A stretch of 44,089 nt of DNA from Micromonospora sp. BL4. Its GTDB lineage: Bacteria; Actinomycetota; Actinomycetes; Mycobacteriales; Micromonosporaceae. The notes under the pieces were generated by a model that saw only the letters and a list, made by a program, of their open reading frames with translations, was not told where the DNA came from and did not search any database. This document shows positions 1 to 8,241 of this stretch, in pieces. The position numbers and the translations under genes were made by a program. The stretch is taken from the NCBI RefSeq assembly GCF_003667505.1, contig NZ_RCVJ01000142.1, forward strand, positions 1 to 44,089, given 5' to 3'. Numbering within the stretch: position 1 is the first letter of the stretch; every line of letters begins with the position of its first letter.

Positions 1-434
1 GGCACCACCCGAGGGATGGTCCCCGGGTCGACCCCGGTCGAGCCCGCGTCCGTCCGGTCCTGGTCACGCCCGGGAGCCGTGGGCAGCCAGCCGGCGGTGG
101 CCGTCGGGCCGACGCTGGGCGTGGCGGGTGGCGGGAGCGGCGGCTGGCTGGTCGCCGGCACCGGGATCACCACCGGCCCGACCGACGGGGTCGGGATGAA
201 CGGGGTGCTGCTGTCCGGAAGCGCGGTGCTGCCCGGGGTGGCGGAGCCCGCGCTGATGGCGGCGAGGATGGGCATCGACGCGGTGCCGGCCAGCAGCGCG
301 ACGGTGAGCAGGTAACCGCGGGAGGGGCCGCCCGCGCCAGGAGCGCGGTGCGCGCCGACCACCCGGCGGTAGCCGCCGACCGAGCGGTGCCGGCCGAGCG
401 CGGGTGTGCCGGGACCGTCACCTGGCTCGTGCAC
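1..434 (-). CDS. Membrane-anchored Pro/Thr-rich protein, N-terminal part (partial)
   Basis: This reading frame starts at a GTG (432-434, minus strand) and stays open for 144 codons to the left edge, so the gene continues outside the window. The first ~45 residues are Gly/Arg/His-rich and probably cytoplasmic. One hydrophobic segment follows (about residues 46-70, containing YLLTVALLAGTASMPILAAI). After it comes a Pro/Thr/Val-rich stretch typical of an extracytoplasmic linker. A weak AAGGGG lies upstream of the GTG at a suitable distance. G/C-rich third positions and the absence of stops support coding. The gene is divergent from the 2-oxoacid dehydrogenase operon. No catalytic domain is visible in this part, so function is unknown; it could be a secreted protein with an uncleaved anchor. 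Confidence 0.6.
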   Translation of the reverse strand, partial: MHEPGDGPGTPALGRHRSVGGYRRVVGAHRAPGAGGPSRGYLLTVALLAGTASMPILAAISAGSATPGSTALPDSSTPFIPTPSVGPVVIPVPATSQPPLPPPATPSVGPTATAGWLPTAPGRDQDRTDAGSTGVDPGTIPRVV

Positions 435-961
435 CGCACACACCCCTTGTCGTCAGCTGTCGGAGGACACGGCAGAACGTCGCCGGCTGGAGAACCCCGG
501 CAAATCACTCGATCGGCGCGTTCCTGCGGTAAACAGCCTCGCCCAGTCACCCTCCGTCAGCCAACCTCCACTGCGTGTCGACACGCGGAGATGGCCCGAA
601 CGGTGACGAACCATCGCCGGTAGGTCTGGTGGGCGCGGTCGGGCACGATGGCGACAAAGAGTCGCAAACAGGGGACGGTCGGAATGCGGGGCGGGCGTAC
701 TGTGGGCGCGCTCACCTGCTCTGCGAATATGGAGCACGACGGCAACGCAGCCGTGACCTCCGCGCACCCTCGCGGCAGGCGCGGTTGAGCGCCGGCGCTC
801 CCGAACCGGGTTCGGCCAGAATCCGGCTCACGCCGCGCGGCAACCCCCACCGGGGCTAGGCGCGGCCGCCAGGAACCGGTCCGGCAGCAGCCGGGCAGGC
901 GCACGAGTTGCGCGGCCGGGTGACCCCCCGGTGCCGACGCAGACACGACAGGGAGAGACGG
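435..961. other. Divergent intergenic region, no gene recognised
   Basis: This 527-bp gap separates a leftward membrane protein from the rightward bkd operon and must hold both promoters. I could not place either promoter with confidence; a TACTGT hexamer near 699-704 lacks a convincing -35. A 15-bp palindrome, CCGAACC-G-GGTTCGG (801-815), sits about 150 bp before the E1 alpha start and is a possible operator. The open frames crossing the region have poor codon usage and no ribosome binding sites. Confidence 0.5.
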
Positions 962-2137
962 ATGGCAAAGGGCGACCCCGGGGGCACCACCCGCGGCAGG
1001 CGGGCAGCACCCCGCTCCAGGAAGAGGGCGGCCGGCGATCCCGAGCTGGTGCAGCTGCTCACCCCCGAAGGCGAGCGGATCGACAGCGTCACCGGGCCGG
1101 ACGGCATCGAGTATCGCGTCGACTTCACCGACGAGGAGTACCGCGGGCTCTACCGCGACCTCGTGCTGGTCCGCAAGCTCGACGCCGAGGCGACCGCGCT
1201 CCAGCGGCAGGGCGAGCTGGGCATCTGGGCCAGCCTGCTCGGGCAGGAGGCGGCGCAGGTCGGCTCCGGTCGGGCGCTGCGCACCCAGGACATGGCCTTC
1301 CCGACCTACCGGGAGCACGGCGTCCTCTACTGCCGCGGCATCGACCCGATCATGCCGCTCGGCCTGTTCCGCGGCGTCGACCAGGGCGGCTGGGACCCGA
1401 ACGAGTTCAAGTTCAACATGTACACGATCGTGATCGGGGCGCAGACCCTGCACGCGACCGGCTACGCCATGGGCATCACCATGGACGGCAAGACCGGCAC
1501 CGACGACGGCGAGGCGGTGATCGCCTACTTCGGCGACGGCGCCACCAGCCAGGGTGACGTCAACGAGGCGTTCGTCTGGGCCGGCGTGTTCAACGCCCCG
1601 ATGGTCTTCTTCTGCCAGAACAACCAGTACGCGATCTCCGAGCCGCTGGAGCGGCAGACCCGGATCCCGCTCTATCAGCGGGCCGCCGGCTTCGGCTTCC
1701 CCGGCATCCGGGTGGACGGCAACGACGTGCTGGCCACGTACGCGGTCACCCGCACCGCGCTGGACAACGCCCGGCACGGGCAGGGCCCGAGCCTGATCGA
1801 GGCGTACACCTACCGGATGGGCGCGCACACCACCTCCGACGACCCGACCCGCTACCGGATCGCCAGCGAGGTCGAGGCGTGGCAGGCCAAGGACCCGATC
1901 GCCCGGGTCAAGGCATTCCTGGAGAAGCAGCAGATCGCCGACGCGGACTTCTTCGCCGAGGTCGACGAGCAGGCCCGCCGTGAGTCGGTGCACCTGCGCG
2001 AGCGGGTGCTCGCCATGCCCAACCCCGAGCCGGTGACGATGTTCGACCACGTCTACCCGAACGGGTCTCCGCTGCTCGACGAGCAGCGCGCGCAGTTCAG
2101 CCGCTACATGGAGTCGTTCGAGGGGAGCGCCCACTGA
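962..2137 (+). CDS. bkdA: 2-oxoacid (branched-chain) dehydrogenase E1 alpha subunit
   Basis: This is the thiamine-diphosphate-dependent E1 alpha chain. With E1 beta it decarboxylates a 2-oxoacid and passes the acyl group to lipoyl-E2. The 391-residue protein has the ThDP/Mg motif GDG...NN at about residues 191-221 (GDGATSQGDVNEAF to QNNQYAIS), and the phosphorylation-loop-like region YRMGAHTTSDDPTRYR, as in BkdA/PdhA alpha chains. The ATG is preceded by AGGGAGAG at a good distance. A basic ~25-residue N-terminal tail precedes the conserved fold. The stop codon shares one base with the E1 beta start (TGATG), so translation is coupled. Branched-chain oxoacid is the likelier substrate by resemblance to actinobacterial Bkd proteins, but pyruvate cannot be excluded from sequence alone. 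Confidence 0.9.
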   Translation: MAKGDPGGTTRGRRAAPRSRKRAAGDPELVQLLTPEGERIDSVTGPDGIEYRVDFTDEEYRGLYRDLVLVRKLDAEATALQRQGELGIWASLLGQEAAQVGSGRALRTQDMAFPTYREHGVLYCRGIDPIMPLGLFRGVDQGGWDPNEFKFNMYTIVIGAQTLHATGYAMGITMDGKTGTDDGEAVIAYFGDGATSQGDVNEAFVWAGVFNAPMVFFCQNNQYAISEPLERQTRIPLYQRAAGFGFPGIRVDGNDVLATYAVTRTALDNARHGQGPSLIEAYTYRMGAHTTSDDPTRYRIASEVEAWQAKDPIARVKAFLEKQQIADADFFAEVDEQARRESVHLRERVLAMPNPEPVTMFDHVYPNGSPLLDEQRAQFSRYMESFEGSAH

Positions 2138-3126
2138 TGGCCACGGAGACGCTCACCCTCGGCAAGGCCCTCAACACCGGTCTGCGCCGCGCCCTGGAGA
2201 ACGACCCCAAGGTCATCATCATGGGCGAGGACGTCGGCAAGCTCGGCGGCGTGTTCCGGATCACCGACGGGCTCCAGAAGGACTTCGGCGACCAGCGGGT
2301 CATCGACACGCCGCTGGCCGAGTCCGGCATCATCGGCACCGCGGTCGGCCTGGCCATCCGCGGCTTCCGGCCGGTCTGCGAGATCCAGTTCGACGGCTTC
2401 GTCTACCCCGCGTACGACCAGATCGTGTCGCAGGTGGCGAAGATGCACTACCGCTCGCGCGGCAAGCTCAGCATCCCGATGGTGATCCGGATTCCGTTCG
2501 GTGGCGGCATCGGCGCTGTCGAGCACCACTCCGAGTCGCCGGAGGCGTACTTCGCGCACACCGCCGGCCTCAAGGTGGTGTCCTGCGCCAACCCGCAGGA
2601 CGCGTACGTGATGATCCAACAGGCCATCGCCTCGGACGACCCGATCGTCTTCCTGGAGCCCAAGCGGCGCTACTGGGAGAAGGGGCAGGTCGACCTGGAA
2701 GCGCCGCTGTCCGACGCGTACCCGCTGCACTCCGCCCGCGTGGTCCGGCCCGGCACCGACGTGACCCTGCTGGCGTACGGGCCGATGGTCCGGACGTGCC
2801 TGGACGCGGCGACCGCCGCCGCCGAGGACGGCCGGGAGCTGGAGGTCATCGACCTGCGCTCGCTCTCCCCGCTGGACCTGGCCGCGGCCTACGAGTCGGT
2901 GAAGCGCACCGGCCGCGCGGTGGTGGTGCACGAGGCGCCGTCCAACATCGGCCTCGGCGCCGAGCTGGCCGCGCGGATCACCGAGGAGTGCTTCTACTCC
3001 CTGGAGTCGCCGGTGCTGCGCGTGACCGGCTTCGACACCCCCTACCCGGCCGCCCGGGTGGAGGAGGAGTACCTGCCCGACCTGGACCGGGTGCTCGACG
3101 CCGTCGACCGCACCTTCGGCTGGTGA
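2137..3126 (+). CDS. bkdB: 2-oxoacid (branched-chain) dehydrogenase E1 beta subunit
   Basis: This is the beta chain of the alpha2beta2 E1 component, forming the other half of the ThDP-binding interface. The 329-residue length is normal. Family hallmarks are visible in order: MGEDVGKLGGVFRIT near residue 29, DTPLAESGIIGTAVGLA near 53, QFDGFVYPAYDQI near 83, RIPFGGGIGAVEHHSES near 110-130, and the C-terminal transketolase-like domain with DLRSLSPLD and VVVHEAPSN. The start overlaps the alpha-chain stop by one base. The E2 gene begins 5 bp downstream, so the three genes form one operon encoding E1 and E2. No E3 (dihydrolipoamide dehydrogenase) gene follows, so E3 must be supplied from elsewhere. 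Confidence 0.92.
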   Translation: MATETLTLGKALNTGLRRALENDPKVIIMGEDVGKLGGVFRITDGLQKDFGDQRVIDTPLAESGIIGTAVGLAIRGFRPVCEIQFDGFVYPAYDQIVSQVAKMHYRSRGKLSIPMVIRIPFGGGIGAVEHHSESPEAYFAHTAGLKVVSCANPQDAYVMIQQAIASDDPIVFLEPKRRYWEKGQVDLEAPLSDAYPLHSARVVRPGTDVTLLAYGPMVRTCLDAATAAAEDGRELEVIDLRSLSPLDLAAAYESVKRTGRAVVVHEAPSNIGLGAELAARITEECFYSLESPVLRVTGFDTPYPAARVEEEYLPDLDRVLDAVDRTFGW

Positions 3127-3131
3127 GCGGC

Positions 3132-4604
3132 ATGTCCCGGATCAAGGAGTTCAACCTTCCCGACCTGGGTGAGGGGTTGACCGAGGGCGAGATCCTGTCC
3201 TGGCTGGTGAAGGTCGGCGACACCATCGAGCTGAACCAGCCGATCGTCGAGGTGGAGACGGCGAAGGCGGCCGTGGAGATCCCGGCGAAGTGGGCCGGCC
3301 AGGTGCAGGCGATCTTCCACCCGGAGGGCACCACGGTCGAGGTCGGTACGCCGATCATCGCGATCGACACCGACCCGGGCGCCGGCCCGCTGGACGTGCC
3401 GTCGACCACGGCCACGCCCGGCGGTGACCTGCCCACCCCGTCGGCGGCCTCGCTGGCCGCCGTCGAGGTGGCGCCGGCCGAGGGCATGGTCGAGCCGGGC
3501 CTGATCGGCGGCCCCGCCCCGGGTGGGCGGACCGCGGTGCTGGTCGGCTACGGCCCGCGTACCACCGCTGCGAAGCGCCGGCCGCGCAAGGGTGGCGTCC
3601 CGGCGCAGGCCGCGGCGACGCCCGCGGCCGCGCCGACGCCAGCTCCGGCGCCGGTCGCGCCGGCTCCGCAGCCGGTGGCCGAGGCGACTCCGGTCGCTGC
3701 GGCGACCGGTGGGCTGGTGCTGGCCAAGCCGCCGGTGCGCAAGCTCGCCAAGGACCTCGGGGTCGACCTGGGCACGCTGACCGGTTCGGGTCCACTGGGC
3801 TCGATCACCCGGGAGGACGTGCAGCAGGCGGCGAACGGCGCCGTGGTGGCGGCCGAGCCGATCAGGGCGACGTCGGTGGCGACGAGCGCCGCCAGCTTCG
3901 GCGCGGACCGCGAGCAGCGCATCCCGGTCAAGGGGGTACGCAAGCTCACCGCCGAGAACATGTCCCGCTCGGCGTTCACCGCCCCGCACGTCACGGAGTT
4001 CCTGACCGTCGACGTGACCCGGGCGATGAAGGCGCTGGACCGGCTGCGCGGCCGGCGGGAGTGGCGCGACGTCCGGGTTTCACCGCTGCTGCTGGTGGCG
4101 AAGGCCGTGCTCCTGGCGGTCAAGCGGCACCCGATGGTCAACTCGACCTGGGCCGGCGACGAGATCGTGGTCAAGGAGTACGTCAACCTCGGCATCGCGG
4201 CGGCCACCGAGCGCGGCCTCATCGTGCCGAACGTCAAGGACGCCGGCCGGCTCTCGCTGCGCGAGCTGGCGGACGCGCTGAACGACCTGGTGCAGACGGC
4301 GAAGTCGGGCCGCACCTCGCCGGCGGACATGTCCGGCGGCACCCTGACCATCACCAACGTGGGGGTGTTCGGGGTGGACACCGGGACGCCGATCCTGCCG
4401 CCGGGCGAGTCGGCGATCCTGGCCTTCGGCGCGGTGCGGGAGATGCCCTGGGTGCACAAGGGCAAGGTCAAGCCGCGTCAGGTCACCACGCTGGGGTTGA
4501 GCTTCGACCACCGGATCATCGACGGTGAGCTGGGCTCGAAGTTCCTGCGCGACATCGGCGACTTCCTCGCCGACCCGGAGGCGGCGCTGCTCGCCTGGAC
4601 CTGA
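3132..4604 (+). CDS. bkdC: 2-oxoacid dehydrogenase E2, dihydrolipoamide acyltransferase
   Basis: This is the core acyltransferase that accepts the acyl group on a swinging lipoyl arm and passes it to CoA. Of 490 residues, 1-80 form one lipoyl domain with the modified lysine in VETAKAAVEI (K45). Next come a long Ala/Pro linker, a peripheral-subunit-binding domain (about 198-232, VRKLAKDLGVDLG...GSITREDV), a second linker, and the catalytic domain ending with the active-site HRIIDG (H460, D464). There is one lipoyl domain rather than several. The ATG at 3132 was chosen; an in-frame GTG at 3123 would overlap the E1 beta stop and is the alternative. It is the last gene of the operon and is followed by a strong hairpin. 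Confidence 0.92.
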   Translation: MSRIKEFNLPDLGEGLTEGEILSWLVKVGDTIELNQPIVEVETAKAAVEIPAKWAGQVQAIFHPEGTTVEVGTPIIAIDTDPGAGPLDVPSTTATPGGDLPTPSAASLAAVEVAPAEGMVEPGLIGGPAPGGRTAVLVGYGPRTTAAKRRPRKGGVPAQAAATPAAAPTPAPAPVAPAPQPVAEATPVAAATGGLVLAKPPVRKLAKDLGVDLGTLTGSGPLGSITREDVQQAANGAVVAAEPIRATSVATSAASFGADREQRIPVKGVRKLTAENMSRSAFTAPHVTEFLTVDVTRAMKALDRLRGRREWRDVRVSPLLLVAKAVLLAVKRHPMVNSTWAGDEIVVKEYVNLGIAAATERGLIVPNVKDAGRLSLRELADALNDLVQTAKSGRTSPADMSGGTLTITNVGVFGVDTGTPILPPGESAILAFGAVREMPWVHKGKVKPRQVTTLGLSFDHRIIDGELGSKFLRDIGDFLADPEAALLAWT

Positions 4605-4620
4605 CCGTCCGAACGCCAGC

Positions 4621-4664
4621 CACGGCCGGTGTGCCACGGGTTAACGCCCGGCACACCGGCCGTG
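4621..4664 (+). terminator. Hairpin terminator after the bkd operon
   Basis: A perfect 14-bp inverted repeat (4621-4634 with 4651-4664) encloses a 16-nt loop. It lies 17 bp after the E2 stop and ends the operon. There is no U-tract, as is usual in this GC-rich group. Confidence 0.75.
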
Positions 4665-4714
4665 TCCGTTGGACGACGAAACCGTCGGCGAACAGGGTCC
4701 CTGACCTTTGATTG

Positions 4715-4743
4715 TTAGGCAGGTGTCTCAGCTCACCTAATAA
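4715..4743 (+). promoter_or_regulatory. Promoter with an iron-box-like operator
   Basis: TTAGGC (4715-4720), a 17-bp spacer and TAATAA (4738-4743) fit a vegetative promoter. The stretch from TTAGG to CCTAA forms an imperfect inverted repeat with inner arms AGGTG/CACCT. Its right half, GCTCACCTAA, equals the right half of the DtxR/IdeR/DmdR1 iron box as I remember it (TTAGGTTAGGCTCACCTAA). The left half matches poorly, about 12 of 19 positions overall. It would drive the small gene 80 bp downstream. Confidence 0.5.
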
Positions 4744-4822
4744 TCGATGGAAGTTGGCCGGGTTCTGCGGTTGAATAGATGCATCAGGGGCCAACAACCG
4801 AATAGCCAGGAGGACCCACCAA

Positions 4823-4960
4823 ATGAGCATGATCGAGCGAATCCGCAGCCACCGCGATGCCACCCGCCGCGCCCGTGCCATCGAGCACGCGCTGCGCTCG
4901 GCGAACTCGCCGGCAGTCCGCGAGGAACTCCTCATCATCGCCCAGCGTCACATGGGCTGA
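4823..4960 (+). CDS. Small basic protein, 45 residues
   Basis: This short gene begins MSMIERIRSHRDATRRARAI and ends ELLIIAQRHMG. A strong CAGGAGG lies 9 bp before the ATG, a promoter is recognisable upstream and a 15-bp hairpin follows, so it forms a complete single-gene unit. The peptide is predicted to be almost entirely helical, with an Arg-rich first half and an amphipathic second half. It has no signal peptide, membrane segment, cysteine or known motif. Function is unknown. Similar short basic helical proteins occur in Micromonosporaceae to my recollection, but this was not checked. The second ATG, two codons in, is a weaker start. If the upstream iron-box-like element is real, expression would respond to iron. 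Confidence 0.75.
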   Translation: MSMIERIRSHRDATRRARAIEHALRSANSPAVREELLIIAQRHMG

Positions 4961-5303
4961 CGCTCCACGACATTCCTCACCTCCTCCAGATCGATGGCCC
5001 GCCCGGCCGACCGGGCGGGCCATCGGCGTCTCCACGCCCCACGGCACCGGGATTCCGCCGTGCCGCAGCGCCCGGTACGGTGAGCTTCGGTCTACGCCCG
5101 TCGGACCGGCACCGGCGGAGCCGATAGAAGCTGCTCGACACCAACCGGCAACGGGGAGTGACGACCGGTGCTCCTTGGACGCCCCGTGTGGCCACCGGAT
5201 ACCGTGCGGGGAGCCGGCACGGCGGTACGCCGGTGACGCCGGCAGCCATGCCGAGGAGACCGATCGGCACCGGCGGCCGACATGTGATGGAGGAGGCGCA
5301 CCG
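4961..5303. other. Intergenic region with terminator; no further gene seen
   Basis: The first third carries the terminator of the small gene. The remainder has no open frame with a ribosome binding site until the GGAGGAGG that serves the next gene. It should contain that gene's promoter, but no clear -35/-10 pair was found. Confidence 0.45.
4992..5025 (+). terminator. Hairpin terminator after the small gene
   Basis: A perfect 15-bp inverted repeat (4992-5006 with 5011-5025) has a CCGA tetraloop and begins 31 bp after the stop codon. It is very stable and isolates the small gene from the downstream large gene. Confidence 0.8.
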
Positions 5304-8120
5304 ATGACGTCCGAGGGCCCGCACCGCCCCGGCCAGGAGCCGGACGAGGTGTCACCGGGCGCCGGCGGACCGGCGCCGTACGGCGACCGCCCGGCGCAGC
5401 CGGACAACGGCTACAACGGCACCGGCCCCGACCTGGGCTGGGCACCCCCGCCGCCGGCGCGGCCGAACCCGTCGGCCCCGGCATGGGCCGCCCAGTCGGA
5501 GCAGCAGCAACCGAACCCCGCCTGGGGTGCCGCCGCGGCGCCGCAGCCCACCGAGCCGACACAGCCCGCCTGGGCCACCGGCGGTGGCGCGAACGAACCC
5601 CCGCAGCAGCCCGGCGCCTGGACCGGCGCCGGTGGCGCACCCGAGCACACGCAGCCCGCCCCGTGGGCCGCCCAGCAGGGCTGGCCGCCAGCCGACCAGG
5701 GCGCACCCGGGTGGACCCCCGGGGCCGGCGAGCAACCCGACTGGGTCCCGGCTCAGCCGGCGGCCCGGGGTGCCGCGCAGGTGCCGCCCGCCACCGCCGC
5801 CTGGCCGGCACAGGACGACCCGGCCCGCTCCGGTGGCTGGAACGCCGATGCCCAGCAGAACGACCCCGCGCGCTCCGGCGGCTGGGGCGGAGCGGCGCAG
5901 GATGACCCGCCCGCCGGTGACTGGCGCGGCGCCGAGTCGCAGCAGTCCGAGCCGGCGCAGGCCACCGGCTGGTCCGGCAACGGCTCCGGTCAGCAGGACG
6001 ACCCGGCCGGGTCCGCCGGTTGGGCCAACGGCACCGCCGGCCGGGACGACCAGCCGGTGTGGACGCCGGCCGAGCAGTCCCCCCAGACCTGGGGTCAGGC
6101 CGCCGAGTCGACCGAGCAGCCGGCCCCCGGGTGGGGCCAGGCCGATCCGGCCGCGGCCCGCGGCGCGGCTCAGGTGCCGGCGCCGAACTGGCCCGGCCAG
6201 GACGACCCGTCCCGCTCCGGCGGATGGGCCGGACAGCAGCAGCAGCAGCCGGCACAGCCCGGCGGGTGGGGCGACGGCGCCGACGTGAAGCAGGACGAGG
6301 CCGCGCAGCCCGCCGCCTGGGGTGGCGCCGAGGGCCGTCCGCAGCAGCCCGACTGGGTGCTCGCTCAGCAGGACCAGCCGGCCGAGCGGCCCGAAACGGC
6401 GGAGTGGACCCCGGAGGCGACCGGCAACCCGGCCAGGGCCAGCGCCAGCGTGCCCGGCAACGACGGGACGCCCGCCTGGGCCGCCGCCCCCGACAACGCC
6501 GCCCAGGCCAACGCCGCGCAGGGCAACGCCGCCGCGCCGGAGGCCCAGCCGTGGGCGCCCGGCGAGGTGTGGGGCCGCGCGGAGGCGGAGGCCTCCCAGT
6601 CCCGCGGTGACTGGGAAGCGGGCCGGAGCGACGAGTCGCCGGTCTACCAGCCCGCTCCCGCGCCGGGCATCTCGCCCGCCAACGCGGTGCCACTGCCCCC
6701 GCAGGAGCAGCGGGTGCCGGGTGCCAGCCTGGCTGCCGCCCCGCCCGCCAACTACGTGCCGCCGGCCCAGTACGCCCCGGCCACCGAGCAGCCCGCGTAC
6801 GCCGAGCGGGAGAGCCCGGACGCCGCCGCGCAGTACGAGGCGGAGCCGACCGGTTGGGGTCGGGCCGAGGAGGCTCCGGCGGCCGGTGCCGTGGTGCCGT
6901 CCCCGCGTACCTCTCCGGAGGCCGGCGCGGGCCGCGCGGTCGTACCGGCAGCGGAGGCCGACTCGGCGGCGGGCCGGGCGTCGGCGAGCGCCTCGGTGCC
7001 GCTGGCCAGCCGGGTGATGCCCCCCACCGACCAGGCCGCACGACCGGCCGGCGCGCCCGCGCCGCAGCCTCGGGTGTACGGCCGCCCGTCCCGTCCCGAG
7101 CCGGAGAACGAGCCGGAGCAGGCGGCCCCGGAGGCGTTCCAGGCCGACCCGGGTCCCGAGCGCCAGGGCGCCCCGGACTGGCAGAACGGCCCGGAACGGC
7201 AGGCCGCACCCGACTGGCAGAACGGCCCGGAACGGCAGGCCGCACCCGACTGGCAGAACGGCCCGGAACGGCAGAGCGCACCCGACTGGCCGAACGGCCC
7301 GGAACGGCAGAGCGCACCGGAGTGGCCGAACAGCCCCGACCGGCAGGGCGGGCCGGACCGGCAGGGCGGCCCCGCCTGGGGTGGCGAGCCCCCGGCCGAG
7401 CCGCGCTTCGACGACCGGGACCGGCCGGCGGCGCCGAACGCGTTCGGTGCGGCGGCGTCCGCGCCCCCGGCGTTCCCGCCGGGTGTGCCGTCGTTCGTCG
7501 ACACGCCGGGCAGCAACCGGCCGGTGAACGGGGTGCGGCCGCAGGCCGGCGCCGAGCGCCCGGCCGACCCGTTCGGCGCCCCCGGGTCACCGGTCGCCGG
7601 CTCCGCCGCGGTGAACAGCACGCCGGGCTTCGGCGGCCCGGGCTTCGGCGGCGAGCCCGCACCGGGCGGTGGCTTCCCGCCGGCCTTCCCGTCGGTGCCC
7701 CAGCAGCCCGCACCCTGGGGCCAGGAACCCACCGATTCCGACCAGGGCCGGTTCGAGGCGTTCAAGCCGGACGCCGACGAGCCGAAGGCCGAGCCACCGG
7801 CGCCGAAGGTGCGCAACGGCCGGGTGCTGGCGGCGGTGCTGATCGCCGCGGTGCTCATCCTGGCGGTGCCGCTCGGCCTGCTGATGCTGCTGGGCAAGTT
7901 CGGCGGGGACGACACGCCGGCCTTCGACCCGGCGGTCGGCACCTGCGTCAAGCAGTCCGGCCAGGGCGCCTCGGCGGTGGACTGTGGCGCGGAGGGCGCG
8001 TTCACCATCGTTTCCAAGGTGGATGCGAACGACAAGTGCGCCGACCCGGCCCAGCCGCACGTGGTGCTGCCCGGTGACGGCATCAACCGGGTGCTCTGCC
8101 TCAAGCCGGCCACCAAGTAG
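5304..8120 (+). CDS. Pro/Trp-rich single-pass membrane protein with C-terminal Cys domain (LppU/SCO3897-like)
   Basis: This protein has 938 residues. Residues 1 to ~830 are low-complexity and rich in Pro, Ala, Gln, Gly and evenly spaced Trp (PARSGGW, QPAWA and APDWQN themes), with five 12-residue tandem repeats at about 617-676. A single transmembrane helix follows (about 838-860, GRVLAAVLIAAVLILAVPLG). The ~70-residue C-terminal domain outside the membrane has four Cys (GTCVKQSG, VDCGAEG, DKCADP, VLCLKP), probably two disulfides; its pattern resembles the LppU/SCO3897 family. The start follows GGAGGAGG and a short acidic/proline-rich lead. Orientation is inferred: the tail lies in the cytoplasm and the Cys domain outside. 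The Trp-rich tail could be a disordered interaction region. Function is unknown. Confidence 0.8.
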   Translation: MTSEGPHRPGQEPDEVSPGAGGPAPYGDRPAQPDNGYNGTGPDLGWAPPPPARPNPSAPAWAAQSEQQQPNPAWGAAAAPQPTEPTQPAWATGGGANEPPQQPGAWTGAGGAPEHTQPAPWAAQQGWPPADQGAPGWTPGAGEQPDWVPAQPAARGAAQVPPATAAWPAQDDPARSGGWNADAQQNDPARSGGWGGAAQDDPPAGDWRGAESQQSEPAQATGWSGNGSGQQDDPAGSAGWANGTAGRDDQPVWTPAEQSPQTWGQAAESTEQPAPGWGQADPAAARGAAQVPAPNWPGQDDPSRSGGWAGQQQQQPAQPGGWGDGADVKQDEAAQPAAWGGAEGRPQQPDWVLAQQDQPAERPETAEWTPEATGNPARASASVPGNDGTPAWAAAPDNAAQANAAQGNAAAPEAQPWAPGEVWGRAEAEASQSRGDWEAGRSDESPVYQPAPAPGISPANAVPLPPQEQRVPGASLAAAPPANYVPPAQYAPATEQPAYAERESPDAAAQYEAEPTGWGRAEEAPAAGAVVPSPRTSPEAGAGRAVVPAAEADSAAGRASASASVPLASRVMPPTDQAARPAGAPAPQPRVYGRPSRPEPENEPEQAAPEAFQADPGPERQGAPDWQNGPERQAAPDWQNGPERQAAPDWQNGPERQSAPDWPNGPERQSAPEWPNSPDRQGGPDRQGGPAWGGEPPAEPRFDDRDRPAAPNAFGAAASAPPAFPPGVPSFVDTPGSNRPVNGVRPQAGAERPADPFGAPGSPVAGSAAVNSTPGFGGPGFGGEPAPGGGFPPAFPSVPQQPAPWGQEPTDSDQGRFEAFKPDADEPKAEPPAPKVRNGRVLAAVLIAAVLILAVPLGLLMLLGKFGGDDTPAFDPAVGTCVKQSGQGASAVDCGAEGAFTIVSKVDANDKCADPAQPHVVLPGDGINRVLCLKPATK
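7152..7331 (+). repeat. Five 36-bp in-frame tandem repeats
   Basis: The units each encode GPERQ(G/A/S)AP(D/E)W(Q/P)N. Units 2 and 3 are identical at the DNA level; units 4 and 5 differ by a few bases, and a degenerate sixth copy follows. The near identity suggests recent expansion by slippage or recombination. Confidence 0.9.
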
Positions 8121-8128
8121 CGCGAACC

Positions 8129-8164
8129 GACGGCGGGGCCACGGGCGACCGTGGGCCCGCCGTC
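8129..8164 (+). terminator. Hairpin terminator
   Basis: A 16-bp inverted repeat (8129-8144 with 8149-8164), with one mismatch and a GCGA loop, starts 8 bp after the preceding stop codon. Confidence 0.75.
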
Positions 8165-8241
8165 GTCGTCCTCCCATCCCGGATCCCGGCGGCTCGCCCC
8201 CTCCGGCCGGCGGCGGGCCGGTGATCAGGCACGATGGGGAC

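Noticed and set aside
167..550. Minus-strand frame of 127 codons in the left intergenic region
   Set aside because: Its codon usage is poor, and another minus frame over 1-434 gives a sensible membrane protein.
7152..7331. Regular repeats resembling a CRISPR array
   Set aside because: There are no spacers; the units are contiguous and in frame inside a coding region. The same applies to 20941-21000, which has no spacers and no cas genes nearby.
5092..7713. 873-codon Arg/Pro-rich frame antisense to the Trp/Pro-rich membrane protein gene
   Set aside because: Low-complexity GC-rich coding DNA leaves all frames open. The plus frame has a ribosome site, a membrane helix and a conserved Cys domain.
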